Assembly (NCBI GenBank): GCA_002377855.1
Contig: DFQQ01000019.1
Coordinates: forward strand, 1-58,181
Source of the DNA: Acidovorax delafieldii
GTDB lineage: Bacteria > Pseudomonadota > Gammaproteobacteria > Burkholderiales > Burkholderiaceae_C
DNA: 58,181 nucleotides
Direction: 5' to 3'
In this document: one piece after another, positions 36,836 through 44,334 of the stretch
Layout: each line of letters begins with the position of its first letter
Position numbering within the stretch: the stretch's first letter is position 1
Made by a program: the position numbers and the translations under genes
The notes under the pieces: model-generated
The model's database searches: none
The model's input: only the letters and a program-made list of their open reading frames with translations
Told to the model about the DNA's origin: nothing

Positions 36836-37917
36836 AAATTGCCTTGGTGACGGATGCGTGGCGTCCACAAATCAATGGGGTTGTCACCACCTTGGTCGAG
36901 CTGGTGCGGCAGTTGGAGGCGCGAGGCCATGAGGTCCTCGTCATCCATCCTGGACTTTTCCGCACACGCCCCTGCCCGGGCTATGCAGGTATTGATCTGG
37001 CGGTCCGTCCGTTCAGGCCGCTGGCACAGCTTCTGGCCGACTGGGCTCCTGGCGCTATTCATCTGGCCACTGAGGGCCCGCTGGGTTGGGCTGCGCGCAA
37101 GTATTGTCTGCGCAACGGTTTGTCATTCACCACTGCCTTTCACACCAGGTTTCCTGAAATCCTCCAAGCTGCTATCCGGGTTCCGCTTGCGTGGGGGTAT
37201 GCGCTGTTTCGCCACTTTCACCGCCCGTCCGCTGGGGTCATGGTGCCCACGCGAGATGTATTGAATATGCTGGCGCAGCGGGGGTTTCGCAACTTGCGCC
37301 AGTGGACCCACGGCGTGGATACCCAGCTGTTTCCTTTTGAGCCTGTCACCAAGACCTGCACCATCACAGGCTCGCTTGCGCACCCGGTGAGCCTGTATGT
37401 TGGCCGGGTCTCTTACGAAAAGAACATTGAAGCGTTTTTGCAGATGAATATGCCCGGCACGAAGGTGGTTTGCGGAGTGGGCCCTTTGGAAGAGGGGCTG
37501 AAAGCGCGATACCCCCACGTTCGATGGTTGGGTATTCTGGACCGGGCGGTGCTGGCCGATGTGTACGCCTGCGCTGATGTTTTCGTGTTCCCCAGCCGGT
37601 CTGAGACCTTTGGCCTTGTCATGCTGGAGGCGATGGCTTGCGGGACGCCTGTCGCGGCTTTTCCGGTAGACGGACCGAAGGAAGTGCTGGGCGCACATGA
37701 TGGTGCCAGCGCCCAAGGCGGTGCCTTGCACGAGGATCTGTTCCAGGCTGTTCAGGAAGCGCTGCGCGTGCCCAGATACGAAGCCCGTCAGCGCGCGCTG
37801 CAATTCACTTGGGACGCTGCGGCAGAGCAGTTCTTGGGTCATTTAGTCCCTGCCAACCGGTCTGTGACAACTGGGCGTCCGGTCACAGAATCTGTCACAC
37901 CGTTGTCATCTGAATAG
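36832..37917 (+). CDS. GT4-family glycosyltransferase, Agt-like
   Basis: 361-aa GT-B fold glycosyltransferase. The N-terminal acceptor domain starts MKIALVTDAWRPQINGVVTT; the C-terminal nucleotide-sugar domain includes LYVGRVSYEKNIEAF and the E-x7-E-type block FPSRSETFGLVMLEAMACGT (about residues 250-270). Family members related to Agrobacterium Agt and mycobacterial MgtA transfer glucose, glucuronate or mannose to diacylglycerol or other lipid acceptors. The ATGA overlap with the PlcP-like gene suggests that the diacylglycerol made by that enzyme is the acceptor; this is inference. The last eight codons contain the Pho box of ppk1 (37892-37909). Confidence 0.75.
   Translation: MKIALVTDAWRPQINGVVTTLVELVRQLEARGHEVLVIHPGLFRTRPCPGYAGIDLAVRPFRPLAQLLADWAPGAIHLATEGPLGWAARKYCLRNGLSFTTAFHTRFPEILQAAIRVPLAWGYALFRHFHRPSAGVMVPTRDVLNMLAQRGFRNLRQWTHGVDTQLFPFEPVTKTCTITGSLAHPVSLYVGRVSYEKNIEAFLQMNMPGTKVVCGVGPLEEGLKARYPHVRWLGILDRAVLADVYACADVFVFPSRSETFGLVMLEAMACGTPVAAFPVDGPKEVLGAHDGASAQGGALHEDLFQAVQEALRVPRYEARQRALQFTWDAAAEQFLGHLVPANRSVTTGRPVTESVTPLSSE
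37892..37909 (+). promoter_or_regulatory. Pho box upstream of ppk1
   Basis: CTGTCAC-ACCG-TTGTCAT: two 7-bp direct repeats with 4-bp spacing, 12 of 14 matches to the PhoB consensus, 46 nt before the ppk1 start. It is embedded in the final codons of the preceding glycosyltransferase gene. A -10 such as AATACT lies downstream near 37919-37924. Confidence 0.75.
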
Positions 37918-37954
37918 CAAATACTGCGGATGACTGACGCTATTGATTGCTCCC

Positions 37955-40108
37955 ATGCTGCCTGTGCCTTTGGATAAACCGCCCCATCCCGAAGACGTAC
38001 AAACCAGCAGGGATGGTGGGGTTGGATCTGTGGACTTGTTCAGCAAACCCGGCGATGTCCAACCGGTGCTTCTGGACCGGGACCAGAGCATTCTTGCCTT
38101 CAACGAACGTGTTTTTGACTGGGCTGCTCGCGCCGACGTACCACTGCTGGAGCGGTTGCGCTATTTGTGCATCGTGTCTTCGAATCTTGACGAGTTCTTT
38201 GAAGTGCGTGCAGCTCCTCACGTCACCGCGGCCAAGACGGGTGACACCAAGGGCATCTACAGTCCGGCTTCCTTGGAGTCCCTGTCTGCAGCCATCCACC
38301 AACTGGTCATGCGGCAGTATGCGTTGTACAACGATGTGTTGATACCGTCTTTTGCTGCACAAGGCATTCGGATAGTGCCCCACGGAGAGCGTGATGCAGC
38401 GCAGCGGCGGTGGGTGCACAACTATTTTTTGAAGGAAGTGCGCCCCCTCCTCATACCGGTGGGCTTGGACCCGGCCCACCCTTTTCCCCAGGTCGCCAAT
38501 AAATCCTTGAATTTCATTGTGCGCTTGCGCGGCCCTGATGCCTTTGGACGCGAAAACGAGGTGGCCATTGTGAAGGTGCCCCGGGCTTTGCCGCGGCTGG
38601 TGCGGCTGCCCGAAAAAGCTGCGCCACGCGGCATGTGCTTCGTGAGTCTTTCCAGCATCGTGCGTGCACATCTGGACGACTTATTTCCTGGCCGCGAGGT
38701 GACGGAGTTTTCGCAGTTCCGCGTGACGCGCCACTCAGACATGGCGCTGGATGAAGAGGATGTGCGCAACCTGCGAACTGCTCTGCGACAGGGCCTTCAG
38801 CAGCGGCATTACGGACAGGCCGTTCGGCTGGAGGTGTCTGCTGGCTGCTCCTCCTTTCTGTCAGACTTTTTGTTGGAGCAATTCGCGCTACCCACGGCTG
38901 CCCTGTACAGGGTTCCGGGCCCCGTCAATCTGGTGCGGCTGAACCAGTTGGTGGATTTGGTCAACGACCCTGCGCTGCTGTTTCAGCCCTGGAGCTCTTC
39001 ATGGCCTCGACAGCTGCAGTCGGGGGTGCCGATCTTGGAGCAGTTGCGTCAGCGCGATGTGTTAATTCACCAGCCCTTCGAGAGTTTTGACGGTGTACTG
39101 GCTTTTTTGCGTGAAGCGGTGAACGACCCCCATGTGCTGGTGATCAAGCAAACCATCTATCGCACCGGAGCGGATTCTGAACTGATGGAACTGCTGGCCG
39201 AGGCGGTACGCAGGGGCAAGGAAGTCATGGCGGTGGTGGAGCTGAAAGCCCGTTTTGATGAAGAAGCCAACATCAACTGGGCCGAAGCACTGGAGTCCGT
39301 CGGGGCCCAGGTGGTCTACGGCGTCGTGGGGCTCAAAACCCACGCAAAAATGCTCCTCGTGACCCGACGCGAAGGAAGCCGCTTGCGCAGGTATGGCCAT
39401 CTGTCTACAGGCAACTACAACGTGCGCACAGCGCGCTTGTACACAGACCTTAGCTGCCTGACCGCCAACGAGGAAATCACTGCAGACATGGATGGGGTGT
39501 TCAGCCACCTGGCAAGCCAGAACCGCCCGCCGAAACTACGGCAGCTGGTCCTGGCACCGTTCCATCTGCAGCGGCGCATGCAGGAAAAAATCGAGCAGGT
39601 GGCGCACGCTGCGAGCCGCGGCGAAGACGCTCGGATTGTCGTCAAGATGAACGCGTTGACGGATGAAACCTTGATCCGTGCATTGGTGAAAGCAGGGCAG
39701 TGCGGCGCCCGCATCGACTTGATTGTGCGGGGCGCGTGCATGCTGGCTGCGCAGGTACCTGGGCTGACAGACAACATACGTGTGCGTTCCATCATTGGCC
39801 GTTTTCTCGAACACACGCGCGTTTTTTACTTTCGGGCGGCTGAACAGGAAGACCTGTACCTGTCCAGTGCCGACTGGATGAACCGCAACATGATGCGGCG
39901 AGTGGAACTGGCATGGCCCATCAACGACCCTGCTTTGCGCCAACAAATCATCGACGAATGCTTGGTGGCCTACCTCCACGACGACCGAGATGCCTGGACG
40001 CAGGGCCCTGATGGCGTGTACCTGCGTGCCGACAACCCCACCACGGGGAAAGGCGCACAAAACGCGCTGATGGTGCGATACGGCACCGCAGTTTCCAAAG
40101 CGGCATGA
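37955..40108 (+). CDS. ppk1: Polyphosphate kinase 1
   Basis: Membrane-associated enzyme that polymerises the terminal phosphate of ATP into inorganic polyphosphate. 717 aa from ATG 37955 (TTG 37943 is possible). The N-terminal domain begins near LAFNERVFDWAARADVPLLE; the phospho-accepting histidine is His463 in VGLKTHAKMLLVTRR and the second active-site histidine is His620 in IIGRFLEHTRVFYF; YGHLSTGNYNVRTARLYTD and SADWMNRNM are conserved. A strong Pho box precedes it, so induction by low phosphate is expected. sixA follows after 10 nt. Confidence 0.96.
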   Translation: MLPVPLDKPPHPEDVQTSRDGGVGSVDLFSKPGDVQPVLLDRDQSILAFNERVFDWAARADVPLLERLRYLCIVSSNLDEFFEVRAAPHVTAAKTGDTKGIYSPASLESLSAAIHQLVMRQYALYNDVLIPSFAAQGIRIVPHGERDAAQRRWVHNYFLKEVRPLLIPVGLDPAHPFPQVANKSLNFIVRLRGPDAFGRENEVAIVKVPRALPRLVRLPEKAAPRGMCFVSLSSIVRAHLDDLFPGREVTEFSQFRVTRHSDMALDEEDVRNLRTALRQGLQQRHYGQAVRLEVSAGCSSFLSDFLLEQFALPTAALYRVPGPVNLVRLNQLVDLVNDPALLFQPWSSSWPRQLQSGVPILEQLRQRDVLIHQPFESFDGVLAFLREAVNDPHVLVIKQTIYRTGADSELMELLAEAVRRGKEVMAVVELKARFDEEANINWAEALESVGAQVVYGVVGLKTHAKMLLVTRREGSRLRRYGHLSTGNYNVRTARLYTDLSCLTANEEITADMDGVFSHLASQNRPPKLRQLVLAPFHLQRRMQEKIEQVAHAASRGEDARIVVKMNALTDETLIRALVKAGQCGARIDLIVRGACMLAAQVPGLTDNIRVRSIIGRFLEHTRVFYFRAAEQEDLYLSSADWMNRNMMRRVELAWPINDPALRQQIIDECLVAYLHDDRDAWTQGPDGVYLRADNPTTGKGAQNALMVRYGTAVSKAA

Positions 40109-40118
40109 GGGAGCGCAA

Positions 40119-40580
40119 ATGGACCTGATTTTGTGGCGCCACGCCGAAGCCGAGGAGCTTGGTGAGGGCATGGACGACTTGGCTCGCGCATTGACGCCCC
40201 GTGGGGAAAAGCAAGCCGCGAAGGTGGCCGCGTGGCTTGATCGGCAATTGCCCGAAGGATTGCGGGTCATCGCCAGCCCGGCACGCAGAACGGAGCAAAC
40301 AGCCGCTGCGTTGGGCCGAAAATTCAAGATGCGTGCAGAGCTGCTGCCGGGGGGGACCGCGCAGGACTTGCTTGACCTGGTGCAGTGGCCCAATGCGCGT
40401 GGGTCCATTCTGATTGTGGGCCACCAACCGGTGTTGGGCGAGGTCATTGCCCGGCTTCTGAGTATGCAGGCGCCTGAATGCGCGGTACGAAAAGGCGCCG
40501 TGTGGTGGTTGCGTCAGCGGCAACGGTTAGAGCAGAGTCAGACCGTGTTGATGACGGTTCAGTCTCCAGAATACCTTTGA
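40119..40580 (+). CDS. sixA: SixA-type phosphohistidine phosphatase
   Basis: Small phosphatase of the histidine phosphatase (phosphoglycerate mutase-like) superfamily, 153 aa. The catalytic RHG-type motif is LWRHAEAE at residues 5-12; Arg57 lies in SPARRTEQTA and the second histidine in LIVGHQPVLGEV. In E. coli SixA removes phosphate from histidines of ArcB or of the nitrogen phosphotransferase system; the partner here is unknown. Starts 10 nt after ppk1 and is probably co-transcribed, so it may also be Pho-induced. Confidence 0.88.
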   Translation: MDLILWRHAEAEELGEGMDDLARALTPRGEKQAAKVAAWLDRQLPEGLRVIASPARRTEQTAAALGRKFKMRAELLPGGTAQDLLDLVQWPNARGSILIVGHQPVLGEVIARLLSMQAPECAVRKGAVWWLRQRQRLEQSQTVLMTVQSPEYL

Positions 40581-40587
40581 TTCGCGG

Positions 40588-40604
40588 CCGCTGCGAGGCA
40601 GCGG
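40588..40604 (+). terminator. Stem-loop after sixA
   Basis: CCGCTGC-GAG-GCAGCGG, a 7-bp perfect GC stem with a 3-nt loop, 8 nt after the sixA stop. There is no T run, so it may be a rho-dependent end or an mRNA-stabilising hairpin. It lies between convergent sixA and the gene ending at 40699. Confidence 0.4.
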
Positions 40605-40698
40605 GCGTCTATCGACCCGTCCCAGCAAAACCGGCAAGCTCGGTCGGGTGCTGCGCCTTGACGGCGACAGCGGCGAAGCCAAGAATCCCTGGTCCATG

Positions 40699-41193
40699 TC
40701 ACTTCGCCCGTGCTTTGGCGGACGCTTTCGTTTTGGCTGCAGCTTTGGGGAGAGTGGATGAAGCTTGCGGTGCAACGGCATCCTTCGTTGGGCGCCCCGT
40801 TTTGATGGATGGCACGGATTGCAGCGCCGTGCGCAATGCAGCATCCGAAAGGCCCGCCAGCAGTTTCAGCCCAGCGCGAAGCAATTCGCTTTTCTTCACG
40901 GGGTGGGAAAGGCCTATCGCCCGGTCCTTCAAGCTGTCAATTACCGCGTATTCGTCTTTGGGAATGGTGAAGCTGTCACGAACTAGTTTGGGCTTCTTTG
41001 CCTTGACTTCCTTTACAGGTGCTTCCTTGCGCTCGGCCACTGGTTCTTTTGTGGCCGCGGTCTTGACGCTGCCGACCTTGGAGGCGCTGGGCTTGGCGGC
41101 GGCCCGGGCGGCGCCCTTGGGTTTGGCAATCGGTGCGGCCTTGATGGGTTCTTTTGCTGCGGGCGCTGTGGCAACGTCGGGGGTGGTGGTCAT
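40699..41193 (-). CDS. Lys/Ala-rich protein with ribbon-helix-helix-like core
   Basis: 164-aa basic protein of unknown function. Residues 1-70 are a Lys/Ala/Pro-rich, histone-H1-like tail. Residues 72-118 fit a ribbon-helix-helix DNA-binding fold: strand RDSFTIP, helix KDEYAVIDSLKDRAIGLS, turn HPVK, helix KSELLRAGLKLLAGL. The C-terminus is again Lys/Ala-rich (KTKASAKARAK). ATG 41193 has a strong AAGGAG about 6 nt upstream; the longer frame to 41448 overlaps ppx. Directly upstream is a 33-bp inverted repeat that covers the presumed promoter, so autoregulation is likely. The nucleoid-like tails suggest either a local repressor or a DNA-compacting protein. Confidence 0.7.
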   Translation of the reverse strand: MTTTPDVATAPAAKEPIKAAPIAKPKGAARAAAKPSASKVGSVKTAATKEPVAERKEAPVKEVKAKKPKLVRDSFTIPKDEYAVIDSLKDRAIGLSHPVKKSELLRAGLKLLAGLSDAALRTALQSVPSIKTGRPTKDAVAPQASSTLPKAAAKTKASAKARAK

Positions 41194-41202
41194 GCTAATC
41201 TC

Positions 41203-41235
41203 CTTAAACGGTATATACAGTTTATACCGTTTAAG
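41203..41235. promoter_or_regulatory. 33-bp inverted repeat (operator) over the promoter of the RHH-like gene
   Basis: CTTAAACGGTATA (41203-41215) and TATACCGTTTAAG (41223-41235) are perfect 13-bp complementary arms around TACAGTT. Read on the minus strand, a TTGATA (spanning the ppx stop) and a TATAAA 15 nt later form a -35/-10 pair, the -10 being inside the dyad. The Shine-Dalgarno sequence of the RHH-like gene starts inside the proximal arm, so either transcriptional or translational control is possible. Confidence 0.7.
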
Positions 41236-41243
41236 ATGAGCTA

Positions 41244-42722
41244 TCAATCCAGCACCACCTTCAGCTCCCAAGGCGTTTTCTGCCACGCAGCGATTTCTTC
41301 CTGCAGCAAATGCGCTGACTGGGGGTAAGTTCGGGCCCATTGCGAGGGCCCCGTCAGGGTGAAGATCCCTGGCGCGACGCGCAGCTGCATACCCATCAGG
41401 TCCGGGGTGCGCCTGGCATGGCACAACGCGACGGCGAGTCTCAGGCACATAAGCTGTAATGCGAACGAAGAGTCCGTCCAGTCAGCCTCCAGCTTGCGCA
41501 CCTTGCCACGCTGCCCCAACACCAAAATGCCCAAGCGGTGCAGTTCGGGCAGGGCAAAGCCTGCAGCGTCTGTGTTGTCCAAGATGTAGGCGCCGTGCCG
41601 GTGGTAGTCACTGTGCGAAATACGGCAACCCACTTCGTGGAGCTTGGCTGCCCACTCCAGCTTTCTTTCTGAACGTTCGCTGCCCGGCCCAGCCGCTTGC
41701 CTGAAAAACTCGCAGGCGGTGGCTGCCACACGCTCAGCGTGTGCAACGTCCACGCCGAAGCGCTGCATGAGTGCATTGACCGTGCTGGTGCGCAGGTCGG
41801 TTTCTGGTTGCTCCCGATCCAACAGGTCATATAAGGCACCTTGCCTGAGTGCGCCTTGGGCGACCTGCATTTCGTCGATTTCGAGCAATTCAAACACCGC
41901 CCGCAGCACGCTGATGCCGCCGCCGATCACGGCGCGGCGGTCTTCTTTGAGCCCCTCCATGCGAATACGGTCGGCGCTTTGGGCGCGCAGCAGCTTTTCG
42001 TGCAGAGCATCCAGTCCGGTGCGGGTGATCAGGCCTTTCTCGCCGCCCATGGCCGCGAGAATATCGCCTACCGCGCCAGCAGTGCCTGAGGAGCCATAGG
42101 CGACATCCCAGGCATCTCTGCGAAACACGGAAAGCGCCTCGTCCAGCACCGCTTTGGCAGCCACTTCCGCTGCCAGAAAAGCCTGGGGCGTGAACGCACC
42201 GTCTGGAAAATACCGTGATGACCAAGCTACGCTGCCTACCCGGAACGACGCCACCGCGTTGGCGGAAAACTGTTGGCCCAGGATGAGTTCGGTGGAGCGA
42301 CCGCCGATATCGACGACCAAGCGGCGCTCATCAGATTGGGGCAGCAGGCGGGCCACCCCCTGGTAGATAAGGCGAGCCTCTTCCACCCCAGAAACCACGT
42401 CAATCGGGTAGCCCAACACCGCGCTCCCCCGCGCAAGAAACTCATCCCTGTTGCGCGCTTCACGCAGGGTTTGCGTGGCCACAGCGCGGACGTGTGCGCG
42501 CGGGAATCCCGCCAGTCGCTCTGCAAACCGAGCCAGGCAGGCCCAGCCGCGTTCAAGCGCCTCGGGCGTCAAATTGCGGTTCTCGTCCAGCCCGTTGCCT
42601 TGGCGGACGGTTTCCTTGAGGTATTCAACGCGGTGGATGTGACCGTGCTCGAAGCGGCCGATTTCCAAGCGAAAGCTGTTGGATCCAAGATCCACAGCGG
42701 CGAGCAATGTTCCGTTTTGCAT
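41244..42722 (-). CDS. ppx: Exopolyphosphatase / guanosine pentaphosphate phosphohydrolase
   Basis: Ppx/GppA-family enzyme of the ASKHA superfamily, which releases phosphate from polyphosphate or converts pppGpp to ppGpp. 492 aa from ATG 42722 (MQNGTLLAAVDLGSNSFRLE); ATG 42776 is possible but the extra residues do not look conserved. Phosphate loops: AAVDLGSNSFRLE and VVDIGGRSTELILG; AYGSSGTAGAVGDI and VIGGGISVLRAVFEL are also conserved, and the C-terminal HD-like domain carries HEVGCRISHSDYHRHGAYI. It opposes Ppk1, whose gene lies 1.1 kb away on the other strand. Confidence 0.93.
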   Translation of the reverse strand: MQNGTLLAAVDLGSNSFRLEIGRFEHGHIHRVEYLKETVRQGNGLDENRNLTPEALERGWACLARFAERLAGFPRAHVRAVATQTLREARNRDEFLARGSAVLGYPIDVVSGVEEARLIYQGVARLLPQSDERRLVVDIGGRSTELILGQQFSANAVASFRVGSVAWSSRYFPDGAFTPQAFLAAEVAAKAVLDEALSVFRRDAWDVAYGSSGTAGAVGDILAAMGGEKGLITRTGLDALHEKLLRAQSADRIRMEGLKEDRRAVIGGGISVLRAVFELLEIDEMQVAQGALRQGALYDLLDREQPETDLRTSTVNALMQRFGVDVAHAERVAATACEFFRQAAGPGSERSERKLEWAAKLHEVGCRISHSDYHRHGAYILDNTDAAGFALPELHRLGILVLGQRGKVRKLEADWTDSSFALQLMCLRLAVALCHARRTPDLMGMQLRVAPGIFTLTGPSQWARTYPQSAHLLQEEIAAWQKTPWELKVVLD

Positions 42723-42800
42723 GGGGTAGCGCAGTGTGCGCAGTCTCTCTGGCTCTGATGCCGGCCAGCATAGCATTTGGGTCGCGCAAACTCCCCTTGG

Positions 42801-44006
42801 TCAGCCCACGATACGGCCGTCCGCAGACAACATGCTTTGTGTCACGAAGGGGATCAGGCGTTTCTTGTCTTGATAAGACACGCTCCAGCCGCCAATGTTG
42901 AGGGGCTTTCGCTGCTGCAAGGTGGCCAGAAAGTTCGCACGTGTGAGGGGCGAGCTCACGTGCAGCAGGGCCTCTGCCGTGTAGCGTGCAGCAATGAAGC
43001 CAGCAAGGCCCTGGGGAGAAGGCGGCTCGTCATACAGCCTCGCCAGCGCTTCCCGATAAGCGCGCACGATGGGCATGCCAGCGGTGACCAAGGGAACGGA
43101 CTGCGTGGCAATGATGGATACCCGTTTGGGAAGGTTGCCCATCTGCGCGAGAACTTGCAGGTTGACATCTGCGAGGGCGATGACATAACACTGACGCCCA
43201 GCTGGCAACCTGAGTTGTTCCAGAAATGCGTGCAGTTCAGGTGTTCCTCCCACGAAAAGAACGATCGGCTGTGCCAGTTGGGCGGCTGTGCTGAAGTTCT
43301 GCACCTTGACGTTCTGTTCCTGCGCCGCCTGGCGGACTGCCGCCTGGGACGCTGTCGGGTCCTGCCCCGCAGCGTACGCGACGCCCAGTTCAGTCACCCC
43401 CATGGATGCGAGAGACTTCAGCGCGTGAGTCACTTGAGCGCGCAGGTCGGCAAACACATCAAAAACCGTATCTGAAGAACCCTGTGCGGCCTGGTGCAGC
43501 CAGGGGGCAACCATGGGCAGCGGATTGGTGGTTTCGGTGGCGCTCTGGAGTTTTGCGAGAGTTTGGGCTGCCGAGTGGCCCACGCAGCCTGTTAGCGCCA
43601 CGCACTGCGTTTGCTGATGGACCGATTTCCACGCCGTCTGCAGCTGGGCAGGCGTTCCATCGGTTTCCAGCACCAGATGTTGGACCGGCTTGCCTTGGAC
43701 TCCGCCGCGGGCGTTGATGTCCAGCCAAGCGGCTCGTGAGCCGGTCAGAAAATCCCGGCTCACGTCCTGCTGGTTGGGCGACATGTCTACCACCTGTGCC
43801 ACGACGATACCGCGCACGTTCTCGTTCTGGGCCCATGCTCTGTGGCCCAGTGCCGTGGCTCCCACGGCCAAAACGCCGCGCAGCCAGTCGCGTCGCGCCC
43901 AAGGCGGGGTCTTAGCGGCGGCCTGATCGGCATCGTGCCCGTCGCTTGCTCCAAGTGGGGGCGCTGTCGACTCGGCGCGCTGTTTCAGACGCTCAACTGG
44001 AGTCAT
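42801..44006 (-). CDS. Orphan periplasmic ligand-binding protein (type I, branched-chain amino acid-binding-like)
   Basis: 401-aa protein with a Tat-type signal near residues 35-60 (ARRDWLRGVLAVGATALG, cleavage after HRAWA), then a type I periplasmic binding fold: DMSPNQQDVSRDFLTGSRAA, LDINARGGVQGKPV, FIAARYTAEALLH. This resembles Leu/Ile/Val- or urea-binding proteins, or receptor domains. No permease or ATPase for it is in the window. ATG 44006 is chosen; ATG 44039 is in frame. It diverges from pstS. The ligand cannot be told. Confidence 0.75.
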   Translation of the reverse strand: MTPVERLKQRAESTAPPLGASDGHDADQAAAKTPPWARRDWLRGVLAVGATALGHRAWAQNENVRGIVVAQVVDMSPNQQDVSRDFLTGSRAAWLDINARGGVQGKPVQHLVLETDGTPAQLQTAWKSVHQQTQCVALTGCVGHSAAQTLAKLQSATETTNPLPMVAPWLHQAAQGSSDTVFDVFADLRAQVTHALKSLASMGVTELGVAYAAGQDPTASQAAVRQAAQEQNVKVQNFSTAAQLAQPIVLFVGGTPELHAFLEQLRLPAGRQCYVIALADVNLQVLAQMGNLPKRVSIIATQSVPLVTAGMPIVRAYREALARLYDEPPSPQGLAGFIAARYTAEALLHVSSPLTRANFLATLQQRKPLNIGGWSVSYQDKKRLIPFVTQSMLSADGRIVG

Positions 44007-44334
44007 GGGTTGTTGTCTCGCTTGAATGGGCCAACGCATGAGGCCACGGGCGTTTTTCTGAAGGCTGGGTTGGCGCGCGGTCAGATCGACCTATCGCACA
44101 GCCCGTGGCGTCAGCCTACGGGGAATTTGTGTCAATTGCGTGACGCGTGGAGGCCGATGGGCTCGGCAATCTTCCCTTCTTCGCGCGGCTTGAGCAGTAC
44201 GCGGATGCGTGCCGAGCGCTCTGCCGTCTGGAATGAACGCGAGGTTGTGACAGCCTGGTTTTGGTGTCACAACACTGTCATAGAGTGATCCTAGAGTACG
44301 CACATCCCAACTTATTCACTCTAGAGGTCTTTCC
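44007..44334. other. Intergenic region between the orphan binding protein and pstS
   Basis: 328 bases. The pstS-proximal 75 bases hold the Pho box and -10 element. The remainder has no convincing gene, and no good promoter for the divergent binding-protein gene could be picked out. Confidence 0.6.
44264..44297 (+). promoter_or_regulatory. Pho box and -10 element of the pst-pho operon
   Basis: GTGTCAC-AACA-CTGTCAT (44264-44281), 12 of 14 matches to the PhoB consensus with correct 4-bp spacing, followed after 10 nt by TAGAGT (44292-44297) as -10. In PhoB-activated promoters the box replaces the -35. It lies 38 nt before the pstS start at its -10 end. Confidence 0.85.
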
